Origin: Taxillus chinensis | Taxonomy: Eukaryota > Streptophyta > Magnoliopsida > Santalales > Loranthaceae | Assembly: GCA_023512835.1 (NCBI GenBank) | Contig: CM042090.1 | Location: forward strand, 53,183,365 to 53,247,364 | Length of the DNA: 64,000 nt | Direction: 5' to 3' | In this document: piece after piece, positions 10,986 through 21,397 of the stretch | Layout: each line of letters starts with the position of its first letter | How positions within the stretch are numbered: position 1 is the first letter of the stretch | Position numbers and translations under genes: made by a program | The notes under the pieces: model-generated | Seen by the model: only the letters and a program-made list of their open reading frames with translations | Told to the model about the DNA's origin: nothing | Database searches by the model: none

Positions 10986-11614
10986 CCCATGTATGATTGT
11001 GTTTCTTGTTATAGCTGTGTAACCATATCTGGTGGAATAATTGTATCACGACACAGCACTTGTACACAAGGCATGTAGATATTAGGTGCATGGGATGGGT
11101 TGGGGAGACATGATCCCTACTGAGCTGTGGTTGCTCACCCCTCCTACCATGTTGTTTTCTTTACAGGAACCTACAGGCGTTAGGCGGGAACACCCAAGTT
11201 GGAGGCAGTTATGTTTTGTGGCTTTGTTTATTATTATTTGAGTTTCGCTGTTTTTGTGTGAGCTTTGTAACCCCAGTGGGAGGATATTGTAATGAGGAGT
11301 TTTATGTAATAAAAGCATGTTTGGGCACTCTTGTATGTTTGGACTTAATAAAAACATGGTTTTTGTCTCTCTAAATATAAAATGTGAAGTGTATGGTATC
11401 CTGTGTGAGCATGTTGTATTCTATCCCCTTTATCCAAACTCGGGTAAAGGGAAGGTCACGTTCCGGTCTCCTCGGGTTGGAAATCCGGGGCGTGACATGA
11501 TGTAATAAATAAACCATCGAATTTATGTTGAGTAATAGATTACTATTCATATAATTGTAATATCTTATTTGTCCAACGCACCCGGTCTGGAAGTCCAGAT
11601 TTGGGGGCGTTACA

Positions 11615-11770
11615 AACTTTCTCCAGGATTGCGCACTCTTACAATCTCAGATCCCGCCGCAATCAAGTATCACAGCCATAACCAATGGCAGACAAAGCAG
11701 AGAACAGACTCATGGGTCTAGAACAATCACAACAAGCCCTGCAGGGGCAAATGGCTTTGATGATGGATAT
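11615..11770 (+). pseudogene. gag: Tat/Ogre-type element, leader and start of gag (piece 1)
   Basis: An ATG at 11685 starts a frame (MADKAENRLMGLEQSQQA...) that runs into the SIRE-m insertion at 11771 in mid-codon. Removing that insertion and one TSD copy makes the frame continue at 24590 (…MLTKLTEERER…). The piece belongs to the same gag as 24590-25380. The 5' LTR and primer site of this element are not in the window: Tekay-A replaces them at 11614, so the leader probably continues left of Tekay-A. Confidence 0.72.
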
Positions 11771-13073
11771 TGATGGTCCCTTGGAGCCTAAAGGGGGGGG
11801 GGGTGAATAGGCTCTTATTAAAACTCTTTTTTTTCTCTCAAGACACAAACACTTATCTAGTTAAGTGATAGAATTACTGCGGAACATAACCAGATAGTGG
11901 AAGTATTTTGTTTTATTATCACAAGATAAATACAACAAAATAGGAGCAAGACTCTCTTACACTCTGTTTACAAATGAACTCACACACTAGCCAACTTCTA
12001 TCTCCAAAGATGAAAACTCTTGTGCATACACAGAATTAGTCTATTCTTTTCTAATGCATATTCGCTTTTTTTTGTTTAATGTACAAGTATGAATATTTGT
12101 ACAAAACATTCCTAAGAGACAACCTTGGAACTTGTAGTTCCGGAATGCGTTCAGCACTAACTATCCCTCGGTAATCTCTCTGCCTTGACTGCTGCGGTTT
12201 GTGGAGCTCAAGATCTTGGGTTCGAAGAGTATAAGTGCGTTTGTGAGTTCCCAATTACAATTAAGGTTGTGTCCACATATCCGGATGATCCACGTGTAAG
12301 ATTCTTCAGGTTCTCAATAAATTCGTCTTACATCGGGATGCCACGAGCTGATAACTTTAAATGCGGTTGAGTTGAAGCAGTATCTTCTTGGTCTGGTGTA
12401 ATTTTCCTTACTCCGTAGCTAATGAAGCTCGGAACCTTACTCCGTGTCAGTGGTTGCTTACTCCGTATCTATTTAGTACTGGAATCCTTAGTCCATGTCG
12501 GTCTTCCTTACTCCGCATGTAAGTTCCTTACTCCGTATGTAAGTTCCTTACTCCGGGCGAGTCTTGAAAAGTCTGATGACTTATTCCGTGTCAGCGCTTT
12601 CTTACTCCGCATGTAAGTTCCTTACTCCGTATGTAAGTTCCTTACTCCGGGCGAGTCTTGAAAAGTCTGATGACTTATTCCGTGTCAGCGCTTTCTTACT
12701 CCGCATGTAAGTTCCTTACTCCGTATGTAAGTTCCTTACTCCGTATGTAAGTTCCTTACTCCGGGCAAGTAAGATATCCGGATTCCTTACTCCGCATCTG
12801 GTTTCCTTACTCCGCACTTATCCTTTAAGTTCTTAGTCCGTACGAATGTTCCTTATTCCGTATGTATTTGTGACTTGGTTATTTACCAAGTGTTTGACGA
12901 CACTCACTCTTGTCCGGATCAGGATTATGTATCCTGTCCTTAGCTTTGCTCTCACGAGTGCATCTCTGGATTAGTAACATATCTTCTGCAATGATCAAAT
13001 AAACACAAAAGATCTCAGATCAAATTACATAAGGCTTTATCAGCATTATCCAAATTCTGGGTTTGATCCAACA
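11771..13073 (-). repeat. SIRE-m 3' LTR (1303 bp)
   Basis: On the plus strand it begins TGATGGTCCCTTGGAGCC and ends TTTGATCCAACA. It holds an 11-G run (11793-11803) near the end and the 20-bp TTCCTTACTCCGTATGTAAG-type array (about 12404-12870). It is longer than its 5' partner mainly because this array has expanded. Confidence 0.93.
12404..12870 (-). repeat. 20-bp tandem repeat array in SIRE-m 3' LTR
   Basis: Variants of TTCCTTACTCCG(T/C)ATGTAAG recur head to tail. A larger ~118-bp block containing GGGCGAGTCTTGAAAAGTC is also duplicated here (12550 and 12650). Each unit has inverted arms CTTAC/GTAAG. The short plus-strand ORF at 12422-12616 is a by-product. Confidence 0.85.
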
Positions 13074-13086
13074 ATCTCCCCCAATT
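13074..13086 (-). other. Polypurine tract (SIRE-m)
   Basis: On the minus strand AATTGGGGGAGAT lies immediately before the LTR start TGTTGGATC. The same tract precedes the SIRE-p 3' LTR at 58991-59001. Confidence 0.85.
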
Positions 13087-13216
13087 ATGGATATGCCCAA
13101 ACCCTTTGTAATCTGATCTGGTGAGCAATGCAAAAGAATAACATACAGAATACGCAACACATCCAATTTCATTAATCAGCAACTAAATACAATTCAGCCT
13201 TAATACAAGTCTTTCA

Positions 13217-15990
13217 CTAGGGTACATAAGGCTTACTATACTTGAAGATCATAGTTGCTGCCTTCTTTCTTAGCTCCATTGTCTGCTTCATCGTAAAGGT
13301 GGTGTGTTGGCTCCAATATTTGTCCACAATTAGGAATGACTTGATGAAGTGACAGACAAAGGCTCCGCAGCTATCTCCATCCGGTTGTTGTGGCACTTGC
13401 TTCTTGCCCCGGAATGTCGCCTTGAGTTTCTCAGTCGGACGCAGGGGTGATATGCCCAACTTTTCATATAATCCGGCTTTCTTCACAGTTTCAGTCAGCC
13501 TGAGACACCGAGGTTCCCATTGATTCTTCCTAACGAAGTGCTCCACAATCTGATGAGAATCAATGAGAATCATTTGCTTGGACTAAATCATGAAGACAGC
13601 CATCATGAAGTGTGGTGACATAATCCGGTACGGAATGAGGATGGTTGAGAGAGTTTTCCATGGTTTGCTATCCTCAGCAGTTCCGTCGATGAAGGACTGA
13701 ATTAGCTCCACACTAGGAAGATAGCCCTCATTCCAACACGGTAGAACGTCAAACAAGTGCCCATCTTTGTAGAGAGATGGAAACAGCCTCATCTCCATTT
13801 TAGCTGCTCGCGAGAAGTTGTCAATGTCTTCCGTAGTAAAGAGTCCTTTCTCCGAACAGAGTCCCGAATGTCGGCCGGGGAGAAAGGGTACATTTCTCGA
13901 AAGACATCTTCTCTCGGCAGAAGACGCAAGATAGGATTTCATTGCCTTGCGCAAGCTTCCATCCGCATCGAAGGATCAAACTCCGCATATGATGGGAGGA
14001 AGGTATCACCACGGATGAGGAGGATGGAGGAGGAGCTGGAGCTGCGGAGAGGAGCTTGGTTGAGAGAAGCGGCTTCATTTGGGAATTTGAACTCCCCGAA
14101 GCACCGAAGTGGCAGGCCGCTTCTCGGTCCGAGTAGATGGTTGTGGGGCAAAGGAGTAGACGGATCGGATGACACTCTCTCCCCCCGGTTTGGCGGATCG
14201 CCGGGAAGCAACAGGAGGACGAGCCATCATGTGCGCCAAATCCGTGAAGGAGGTAGACAATGAATGGACGGATGTGGCGACAAGATCCATTTTCTGCTCC
14301 ATAGAAGTGGAGGAGTCAGTGAGAGCGGAGAGGAGTTGGGCGCCGAGGGCATCAACTTTGGCGACGATGGCGGAAATGGGCGCTTTGAGCTTGGGCGTGT
14401 CGGTCCAGCTGGGCGGAAAGCACAGCGTCGGAGTGGACCGTGCCAAAAGAGGCACGCCCAAGGACCAACTCCGGAGCTTTGGAGGACTCCCCCGCATGAA
14501 CAAGAGCAGGAGTGCATTGGGCAGAGGAGTCCGCAGGAGTATCAGCAGCAGCAGGAGCATCCGGAGCATCAGAGGCATCCGGAGCATCGGAGGCATCCGG
14601 AGCATCAGAGGCATCCGGAGCATTGGAGGCATCCGGAGCAGGGGACCTGCTTTGACCAGATAAGTCAACCACGGGAATCGTGGCAGCAGGAGAAGAGGGT
14701 CCAGCCTTAGCAGAGGAAGGACTTCGTGCAGCAGGGACTGGGCCGGAGGGTGTAGGGAACGGCACATCGGGAATGGCAGCCGGTGTAAGAAAGCCGTGGT
14801 CCAAGTTCCAGATGATCATGGTCTCCGGGGATTCGGTATTGCGTGTGTAAAACACCTGGAGATCGGTGTCAGGAATGGAAGAGGTGTGGGCTAGGCTAAA
14901 ACGGAGCCAAAGGTCCGTTAAGGTGTCGGCGGAGAGATGGTCAAGGTAATCTCGGGGTTGAGGTAGGGGAGGCAAAGGAGCTTCTGGAGTAGAAGCCGGG
15001 ACATTAGCAATGACGGCAACAACAGCGGTATCGACCGCGGCAGCAATAGCGGATGTGGAAGGAGTGGGGACATCAGCAGCAGAGGGGGCTGAGGAAACAG
15101 CTTTAGACGCACTGCGCTGAGAGGGCCCCGCAACCTCGGACGGTTCGGCACGGACACTTGGCTGGGAGGCCCGTGAGTGGGAGGGCGCAGCAACAGACCG
15201 AATCCGGGAGGATCGGGGTGCAGAACTGACCTCATGGGCTTGACTGTCGGAGGGGTCACCAATAGAGCTGCCTTGTTGTTCCGAGGCAGGGAGAATGCGG
15301 AGAGCTACAGTGGGTCGGCGAGCGGTCATGTTCCCGTCCGGCGTAAGGTAACGGAGGTAATAAGCCGAGGGAAACGAGACAGCATCAAATCGGGCGAAAT
15401 GGTCCGGACGTAGATGCCGGAAGACAATGCTGAGGATGCGCCCGAAGGAATGGTTTTTGGAACCATTCTGCAGCAAACGAAATAAGAACATCCCCCAATC
15501 CATCGGAAGACCTTCAAAAACGCCGTACATGGCCAGGAGAAGGTCGTACGGAACTGAGTCCAGGGCGGATGTGCGAGCCAGTAGGCATCGACTTAGAATG
15601 GTCGCCATACATCGATAGCGACCCTGGAAGGATTTCACCTTGTATTCCTTCCCTTTGTTCGTGCAACCCATAGAAGCCGCCATAGGATCGGCATCTGGGC
15701 GCCGTGGTTCACCAAGAGGTAGGTGGAGAGCAACCGGAGAACAACGGAGTGATGATGATGGATTCACCGCGGACATAAGAGGTTATGGAATCGGTGGTGC
15801 AGCGAATCCGTTGGTAATACTCAAGAATGTCGTCGATAAGAAGATCGACGGGATTGGAGATCAGGCTGAGTATATGCGAGGCTTCAAGGAGAGGGCGAAG
15901 TTGGGAAAACCAATCCGGAGGATTAGAAACAGCGTTCCAATCAACCAGATGGCCAGGATTAACGCCAGAAAGAGAGATTCTGGGTGCCAT
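13217..15990 (-). pseudogene. SIRE-m accessory ORF: plant-transposon domain plus Ulp1-like C48 protease, broken
   Basis: The minus-strand ATG at 15990 (MAPRISLSG) opens the same protein as at 56132-58861. Frames change near 15745 and 14370 and again in 13950-14080, and an in-frame stop lies at 13574-13582. The N-terminal domain contains GRYRCMATILSRC and GLPMDWGMFLF. The middle is Ser/Pro/Ala-rich, with an expanded DASDAP repeat (14555-14640) and a coiled-coil-like stretch. The C-terminus keeps SPHFMM, ILIDSHQ and QQPDGDSCGAFVC, the His, Asp, Gln and Cys landmarks of Ulp1/SENP proteases. Here the Gln and Cys positions are intact (SIRE-p has a stop just before them). Function unknown. It lies between pol and the polypurine tract, where envelope-like ORFs occur in SIRE elements. 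Confidence 0.75.
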
Positions 15991-17683
15991 TGCAGATTAG
16001 ATAGGAAGGACAGGATGAAAGGTGAGGTCTTGACAATGGAAGGAGCAACGAGAGGTTTAGGGATTTGAAATGAGCAATACTCGTGCTTCGCAGGAATGAT
16101 CAGAACATATAAGACCGAGTCCGCAAATGTCAGCGGGCCTAGGAATGTGCGAGTGAGATAGGGACCCGCGCGACATTCTGATGTCATTAGTCCTGATATC
16201 GATGTGCCTCCGAATGAAACGATGTCGTAGAGACCGCATGACCAAGTAAAGATAACAACTGGTTGCCATCCAGAGAAGTGTGTGTGCAACCCGAGATATG
16301 TATTTAATGAATCATCATTATTTCTCCTCAAAAGCATGCGACATATGAGTATACATGGATTGTCACAATTGAACAGTGTCAGGAGTCCGGAGGAAAGAGC
16401 CAACAGTCATCCGGAGTAAATAATATTCGTGGAAGAGTATCCGGATGAATAATAGACCTTGTCCGTAGCAAACAGAGTTCGGTGAGAGAGTAGAGTAGAT
16501 TCCTTTGCAGTCAAAAAGTCGAAGAGAAGAGAAGTACCACAACACTTCAAATCCGAGACTGTGGACTGGATTTATCGATACGGGTGCAAAGAAAATCTGA
16601 ACCTGTAGCTAAATAAGGATAGACTGAAAATACAAAAGCTTAACAGGCAAGGATTAGTACGGATTAGAGAAGATAATCAGTGAAAAACAACATAATCCGA
16701 ACTAATGAGAAACAGAACTCATGCATGGCTAAGAATGTAGTAGACATATGCATACGTGAAAATGATCAATATTATTGAATCAGGGCATATGTCGACAAAG
16801 AATACACAGGTTCATATAGGTCAACATAGCGAAACCGTCTTGCTGAACAACGTAGCTAAGATTAATTAGAGAGCATATGATTTGGCCACATTAGGATTCA
16901 TGAGTGTAAAATGATAAAGCGAACACATGTCAAAAGAAGGCAGATGATTAGCCGATTAAAATGCATGGTTGAAGAAGGAAAATACATCCAAACATGCCGC
17001 TTTTCTGATTCAAAATAGCATGTCCAGTCAGATCCGGAAGTAAAAGTTTAGAGGAAGGAGAATCCGAGACATATTAGGGGTTCATTGCTGCTCCCCCGTA
17101 GATCATTTAATCCTCTGAATGAAACGCTCCCCCTCAGATAAACATTCAAGAAAGAGGTCATGAGACATATATGAAATCTAAATGAACATGCTTTTGTCAT
17201 ATTATTACTGAATAATATGAAAAGCATTTTCTCCCCCGTAGATTGTGCAATCCTCTCAGTTGACATTTCCGGATTGTAGAATTCAGCACTATCTATCTTT
17301 TTAGGAAACTATACGTCGAGACCAGATCGTGATTGAGTATTCATCCACCAGGCTTTCCAAACTAACCCATTTCACTTCTTCAACTATGCATGTTAATAGA
17401 GTAATCTAAATGAACATGCTTTTGTCACGTGGTGATTAATGGAAGTTAAGATCATGAACCCGAAAGAAGTAAATCATATAAACTGTAATTATGTTAGCTT
17501 AAACGACTTCAGTCGGGAAACGCAAGCATCTTCCCAATATGAGATTGAGATTAATGTCGAAGCATGAAGCCGTTAAACAAGAAGTATGATCAAGAATACG
17601 ATCAAGAAGTCTCTACTACTTTCAATAAACGTACAATGCATGTTCTGAGAGTAAATATACTATTGGGTAATGCAAATGTGAAG
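15991..17683 (-). other. SIRE-m region between RNase H and the accessory ORF, non-coding
   Basis: No domain is recognisable. On the minus strand it includes CTTATATGTTC near 16108, about 120 bp upstream of the accessory ORF start (candidate internal TATA). Purine-rich GGGGGAG motifs next to conserved GAGGATT sequences occur at about 17085-17300. Short ORFs at 15861-16403 do not resemble anything. The region matches SIRE-p 45229-46085 plus 55302-56131. Confidence 0.6.
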
Positions 17684-19314
17684 CTATGCAGAGAAGTCAA
17701 GCATACCTAATCGGAAGAGTAGTTCAGAGAACCTCGCATCAGGTAGGGGCTTTGTAAGTATGTCTGCTAATTGATCTTCAGTAGCAACATGTTCCAGTAA
17801 AATATGCTTTTTGAGAACATGATCACATATGAAGTGATACTTGACCTCAATGTGCTTCGTCTTAGGATGCATGACAGATTGTTGCCGATGGCAATTGCAC
17901 TAGTGTTGTCACAAGAAGTGGAATAGATGACATGTTGAAACCGTAGTTAGTAAGTTGACTTTGCATCCAAAGTAGGCGTGCGCAAAGAACTTCCGGCAGC
18001 TTATATATTCCGCCTCGCCGGTAGAGGTTGATACGAATTCGCTTTCTTACCGAACCATGAGATCAATCTATTTCCTAGAAACCGACACGTACCGCTTGTG
18101 TTTTTTCTGTCGATGCGACATCCAAAGAGTCGGCATCGAGTATTCGGATAAGGTGAAGTTGGACTCCTTTGGGTACCGAGTCCCAAATTCATCGTTCCCT
18201 CGAGATACCTTAATATCCGTTTTACATGAAGCATATGTGACTCCTTGGGATTCGCCTGGTATCGTGCACGGATGCAGGTTGCAAACATAATGTCTGGGCG
18301 ACTTGCCGTAAGATACGAGAAGGATCCGATCATCCCTCTGTAGTCGATCACATTTACCGATATGTCGTCCACATCCGGATCTAACTTGGCACCGACAGGC
18401 ATGGGAGTTTTGACGGGAGATGAACCTTCCATACCAAACTTCTTAATAAGATCGCGAGTGTACTTAGCCTGATTAATGAAGATTCCTTCCTTTAATTGTT
18501 TAACTTCTATTCCAAGGAAGTAGGACGGTTCTCCCATCATGCTCATTTCAAACTTGCCTGTCATCAACTTAGCAAACTCTTCACAAAGCTTCGGATTCGT
18601 TGATCCGAAAATGATATCATCCACGTATATTTGTACGATCGGAGTGTGTCCTTTCTCTTTTCATAGAAATAGGGTGGTGTCAATCTTCCCCTTTTGGAAG
18701 TTATGAGCAAGTAGGAATTCGACAAGTGTCGTACCAGGCTCTTGGAGCTTGCTTCAAACCATATAGAGCTTTCGAAGTTTGTAGACAAGATGTCCTGCCT
18801 TAGGTTCAATGAAGCCCGGAGGTTGTTCAACATACACCTCCTCTTGAAGGTCTCCATTCAGGAATGCGCTCTTGACGTCCATTTGATAAACTATGAAGTT
18901 TTCATATGAAGCATACGCCGGAAACATTCGGATTGCCTCAAGTCTTGCTACCGGAGCAAAGGTTTCATCATAATCTATTCCTTCTTCTTGACGATATCCT
19001 TTGGCTACCACCTGCTTTGTTCTGGATCACTATTCCATCCGTATCAAGCTTGTTCCGAACACCCATTTAACGCCAATAACTTGCCGAGACTTAGGCCTTG
19101 GTACTAAGGTCCACACATTATTTCTCTTAAACCGATTCAGCTCTTCTTGCATGGCTTTTATCCAATTCGAATCTTGAAGAGCTTCATCTACCACCTTTGG
19201 TTCTATTTGAGATAGAAAACACGAGTAAAGACTTATGTTGGAGGTGGCTGCTCTTGTTCTTACACCAACAGCAGGATCACCAATCACTTGATCTGAGGGA
19301 TGGTTCGAGTCCAT
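17684..19314 (-). pseudogene. pol: SIRE-m reverse transcriptase and RNase H, fragmented
   Basis: Minus-strand pieces, in order, are 19314-19030 (integrase tail and RT start, NWIKAMQEELNRFKRNNVW), 19011-18754 ([20 protein letters not shown]), the YVDDIIFG catalytic region about 18640-18605 in shifted frames, 18624-18001 (RT thumb, then DRKNTSGT of RNase H) and 17872-17684, ending MLDFSA. At least four frame changes separate them. The plus-strand copy at 43817-45228 gives the same order with fewer breaks. Confidence 0.85.
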
Positions 19315-21320
19315 CTATAATTCTGTGCATGTGTTGGATGATCTTGAACAATTTGAAGCTCTTCCAGATTGGGTGGTTCAGTTGTATCAGCTGGTTGAGC
19401 TTCGTCCGGGCTAGATGTTTCCATATTGAGAGGTATGGTTGAACTAGATGGTTCTTCAATACTGTTTCTTCCAGTGTTAACTAGTCCGGACGGACTTGAA
19501 GGTGCTCTGGAATTTTGGGTGTCCGTAGGAGTATATCCGGAGCTAAATGGTAGTCCGGAGTCAGAGTCATCCGTAGCATCATCCATAAAATTTCGTTGTG
19601 TTTCGCTGATGCCACGAGGTTGGTCAGGATGTGTAACAGGAACATTCATAAACTTCGAATAATCGACGTTGCTGTCCATGACCTGCATATTAGAATTTGA
19701 AGAACCGACTTTTGACTAATCAAGATTAGCTTCATCAAAAGTCACGTGGATAGATTCTTCAACTTTAAAAAGTTTTCTATTGAAGACCCGATAAGCCTTG
19801 CTATGCAGTGAGTACCCGACAAAAATCCCATCATCAGATTTTGGTTCAAATTTATTCCTGGGTCTCTTTGCCATTTATCAGATATATAGCAAGTACACCC
19901 AAAAGCTCAAAATGTGAAATTGAAGGTTTTTGTCCTCTCCATATCTCATAGGGTGTTTTCATGGTAGATTTATTTATTAGAGTTCCGTTCAAAATAGCAG
20001 GCAAGGACACGACTTCACCCATGGACCGAGAGGAAGCGTTGCCCCGCTAACATGGATCTACCAGCTTCAACTAAAGTACGATTTTCGCGCTCGGCTACCC
20101 CATTTTGTTGTGGGGTTCCGGGGAGCAGAGAAGTCATGTTGTATGCCCTGTTCGTAACAATATGATCTCATTTCCGAAAAATCAAATTCTGTACCATGAT
20201 CACTCCCGATGCATTTAATGCTCGGTCCTTGTGAGTTGCTTATCCAGTTGAAGAGATCTACTAGATGCTCAAAAGTTTGATCCTTTGATTTCAGGAACAT
20301 CACCCATGTGTATCTCGGTGAAATCATCGATAACCACAAGGGTATATCTCGCACCTACTAGTGATGGAACGATATGGGACCACGGAGGTCCATATGAAGA
20401 AGTTGTAGAGAGAGCAGTTATTGAGTTAACCGATTTGCTCTTAAAGCCGTGTTTGGTCCGTTTGCCAAGTTGGCATTCTCGACAGAGAGAGTCTCCGGAG
20501 AACTTGAGTTTGGGTAGACCAGTGACAAGATCAAGTGACGCTAATTTAGACAAAGTCTTAAAGTTTAAATGTGCGCATCGCTTGTGCCATAGCCAACTAT
20601 CTTCATCCCGATGCTTTCGTGAGGAAGCATACAGGTCGAAGAATTATTTCTTAAGACCACCGAGTATATGTCCCCATCTTTTGATCCGGATAACTTAACA
20701 TCTCCTGGATAAGTTTTCTCTTATCGTACGTGTTGGACAAAAAAGGAAACGAGAAATCCTTTGTCACATAAATTACCGACACTTAGCAAATTATGCTTTA
20801 AACCTTCGACTAGTGCAACTTTAGTGATTGATACACAACCGTTAGTTAAAGTTCCATACCTGACAGCTTACCTTTGTTGTTGTCGCCATATGAAACGGAT
20901 GGACCTTGTTTATCATTAACTTCTACAAGCAGAGTCCGATCACCCGTCATATGTCCTGGAGCATCCACTATCAAGGATCCACTTGCTTTTATTGATCTTT
21001 AACTTCAAGTGATCCGGCAATGCATTCCAGGAGATGCTCCTGAAAGACAACATTTTACACTTTTGGTGCCCAAACTTGTTTCGGGCGTTTAGAGAGAGCA
21101 GCAGATTGTCAACATTTACGGATTTGATTTTGCTTGGACTCTTAGCTTTCCAAGTTGACATTAACTTGTTAGTTTCAACTGCTTCTTTTATTTGGGTTTT
21201 CTTTGGAGAGACACTCCTTTTAGATTTAGATTTTGTTTTGCTCGAAGAACCCCTTTTATAAAACTGATCTTTATTGGATTGAAATTGATTACAAAGCCGC
21301 TGTCGGATAGACTCCAACAT
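19284..21320 (-). pseudogene. pol: SIRE-m protease and integrase, fragmented
   Basis: The protease motif WILDSGCS is at about 20950 on the minus strand; the residues after it are frameshifted. Integrase shows CRECQLGK (zinc finger), VVIDDF (first catalytic Asp) in 20269-20553 and SDHGTEF (second Asp) in 20067-20354. The region containing the catalytic Glu, around 20060-20090, is disrupted. A Ser/Pro-rich linker with many TCCGGA triplets (19284-19688) connects to RT. The breaks are mostly single-base indels. Confidence 0.82.
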
Positions 21321-21397
21321 TCATAGTGATAATGACCCATTTCCCTATAGATGGAACCGACACTATAATGTGAAGTACAAACAGGGATACAGGTCTC

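Larger units (their letters stand above)
9476..11497 (+). mobile_element. Solo LTR of Tekay-B family, 2022 bp
   Basis: It begins TGTAATGACCC and ends GGGGCGTGACA, and is flanked by the direct repeat TGATG (9471-9475 and 11498-11502). Its ends and much of its body are the reverse complement of the LTRs of the complete element at 46091-55296. No internal region is present, so it is a solo LTR, normally the product of unequal recombination between the two LTRs of one copy. It contains hairpin modules, two ACGT palindromes, a TATA box, a long GA run and a 37-bp tandem repeat. Small apparent ORFs in 10080-10996 come from these repeats. Confidence 0.94.
1..11614 (+). mobile_element. Tekay-A: Ty3/gypsy chromovirus (Tekay-like), 5' end outside window
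   Basis: The window opens inside the 5' LTR: bases 1-2097 match 7492-9475 plus 11503-11614 of the 3' LTR. Internal region 2098-7000 holds, in order, primer site, gag, aspartic protease, reverse transcriptase, RNase H, integrase and C-terminal chromodomain, which is the chromovirus order. Chromodomain type and long LTRs (2587 bp without the nested insert) favour the Tekay/Del clade. A 2022-bp solo LTR interrupts the 3' LTR. At least four frameshifts break gag-pol, so the copy cannot be autonomous. About a dozen LTR-LTR differences in the first ~780 compared bases suggest modest age. It appears to sit in the leader of the Ogre-type element that continues at 11615. The TSD cannot be tested because the left end is missing. 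Confidence 0.9.
7001..11614 (+). repeat. Tekay-A 3' LTR, split by a solo LTR
   Basis: It starts TGTAAGACCC at 7001 and ends GCGTTACA at 11614. The LTR sequence is 7001-9475 and 11503-11614, with the inserted solo LTR and one TSD between. TATA is at 8106-8113 and AT-rich tandem units at 8313-8650. The translation at 8392-8643 is repeat-derived, not a gene. Confidence 0.93.

Noticed and set aside
10575..10996. Gly/Val/Trp-rich ORFs over the 37-bp repeat
   Set aside because: Open in several frames because the repeat lacks stops; inside a solo LTR with a clean TSD.
11685..11770. A separate small gene starting at 11685
   Set aside because: Removing SIRE-m joins it in frame to the Ogre-type gag at 24590.
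12404..12870. Regular short repeats resembling a CRISPR array
   Set aside because: Units abut without unique spacers, lie inside a plant LTR and vary between paired LTRs.
14075..15618. Long plus- and minus-strand ORFs opposite or out of frame with the SIRE-m accessory ORF
   Set aside because: They are shadows in GC-rich repetitive coding DNA; only the frames matching 56132-58861 are supported.
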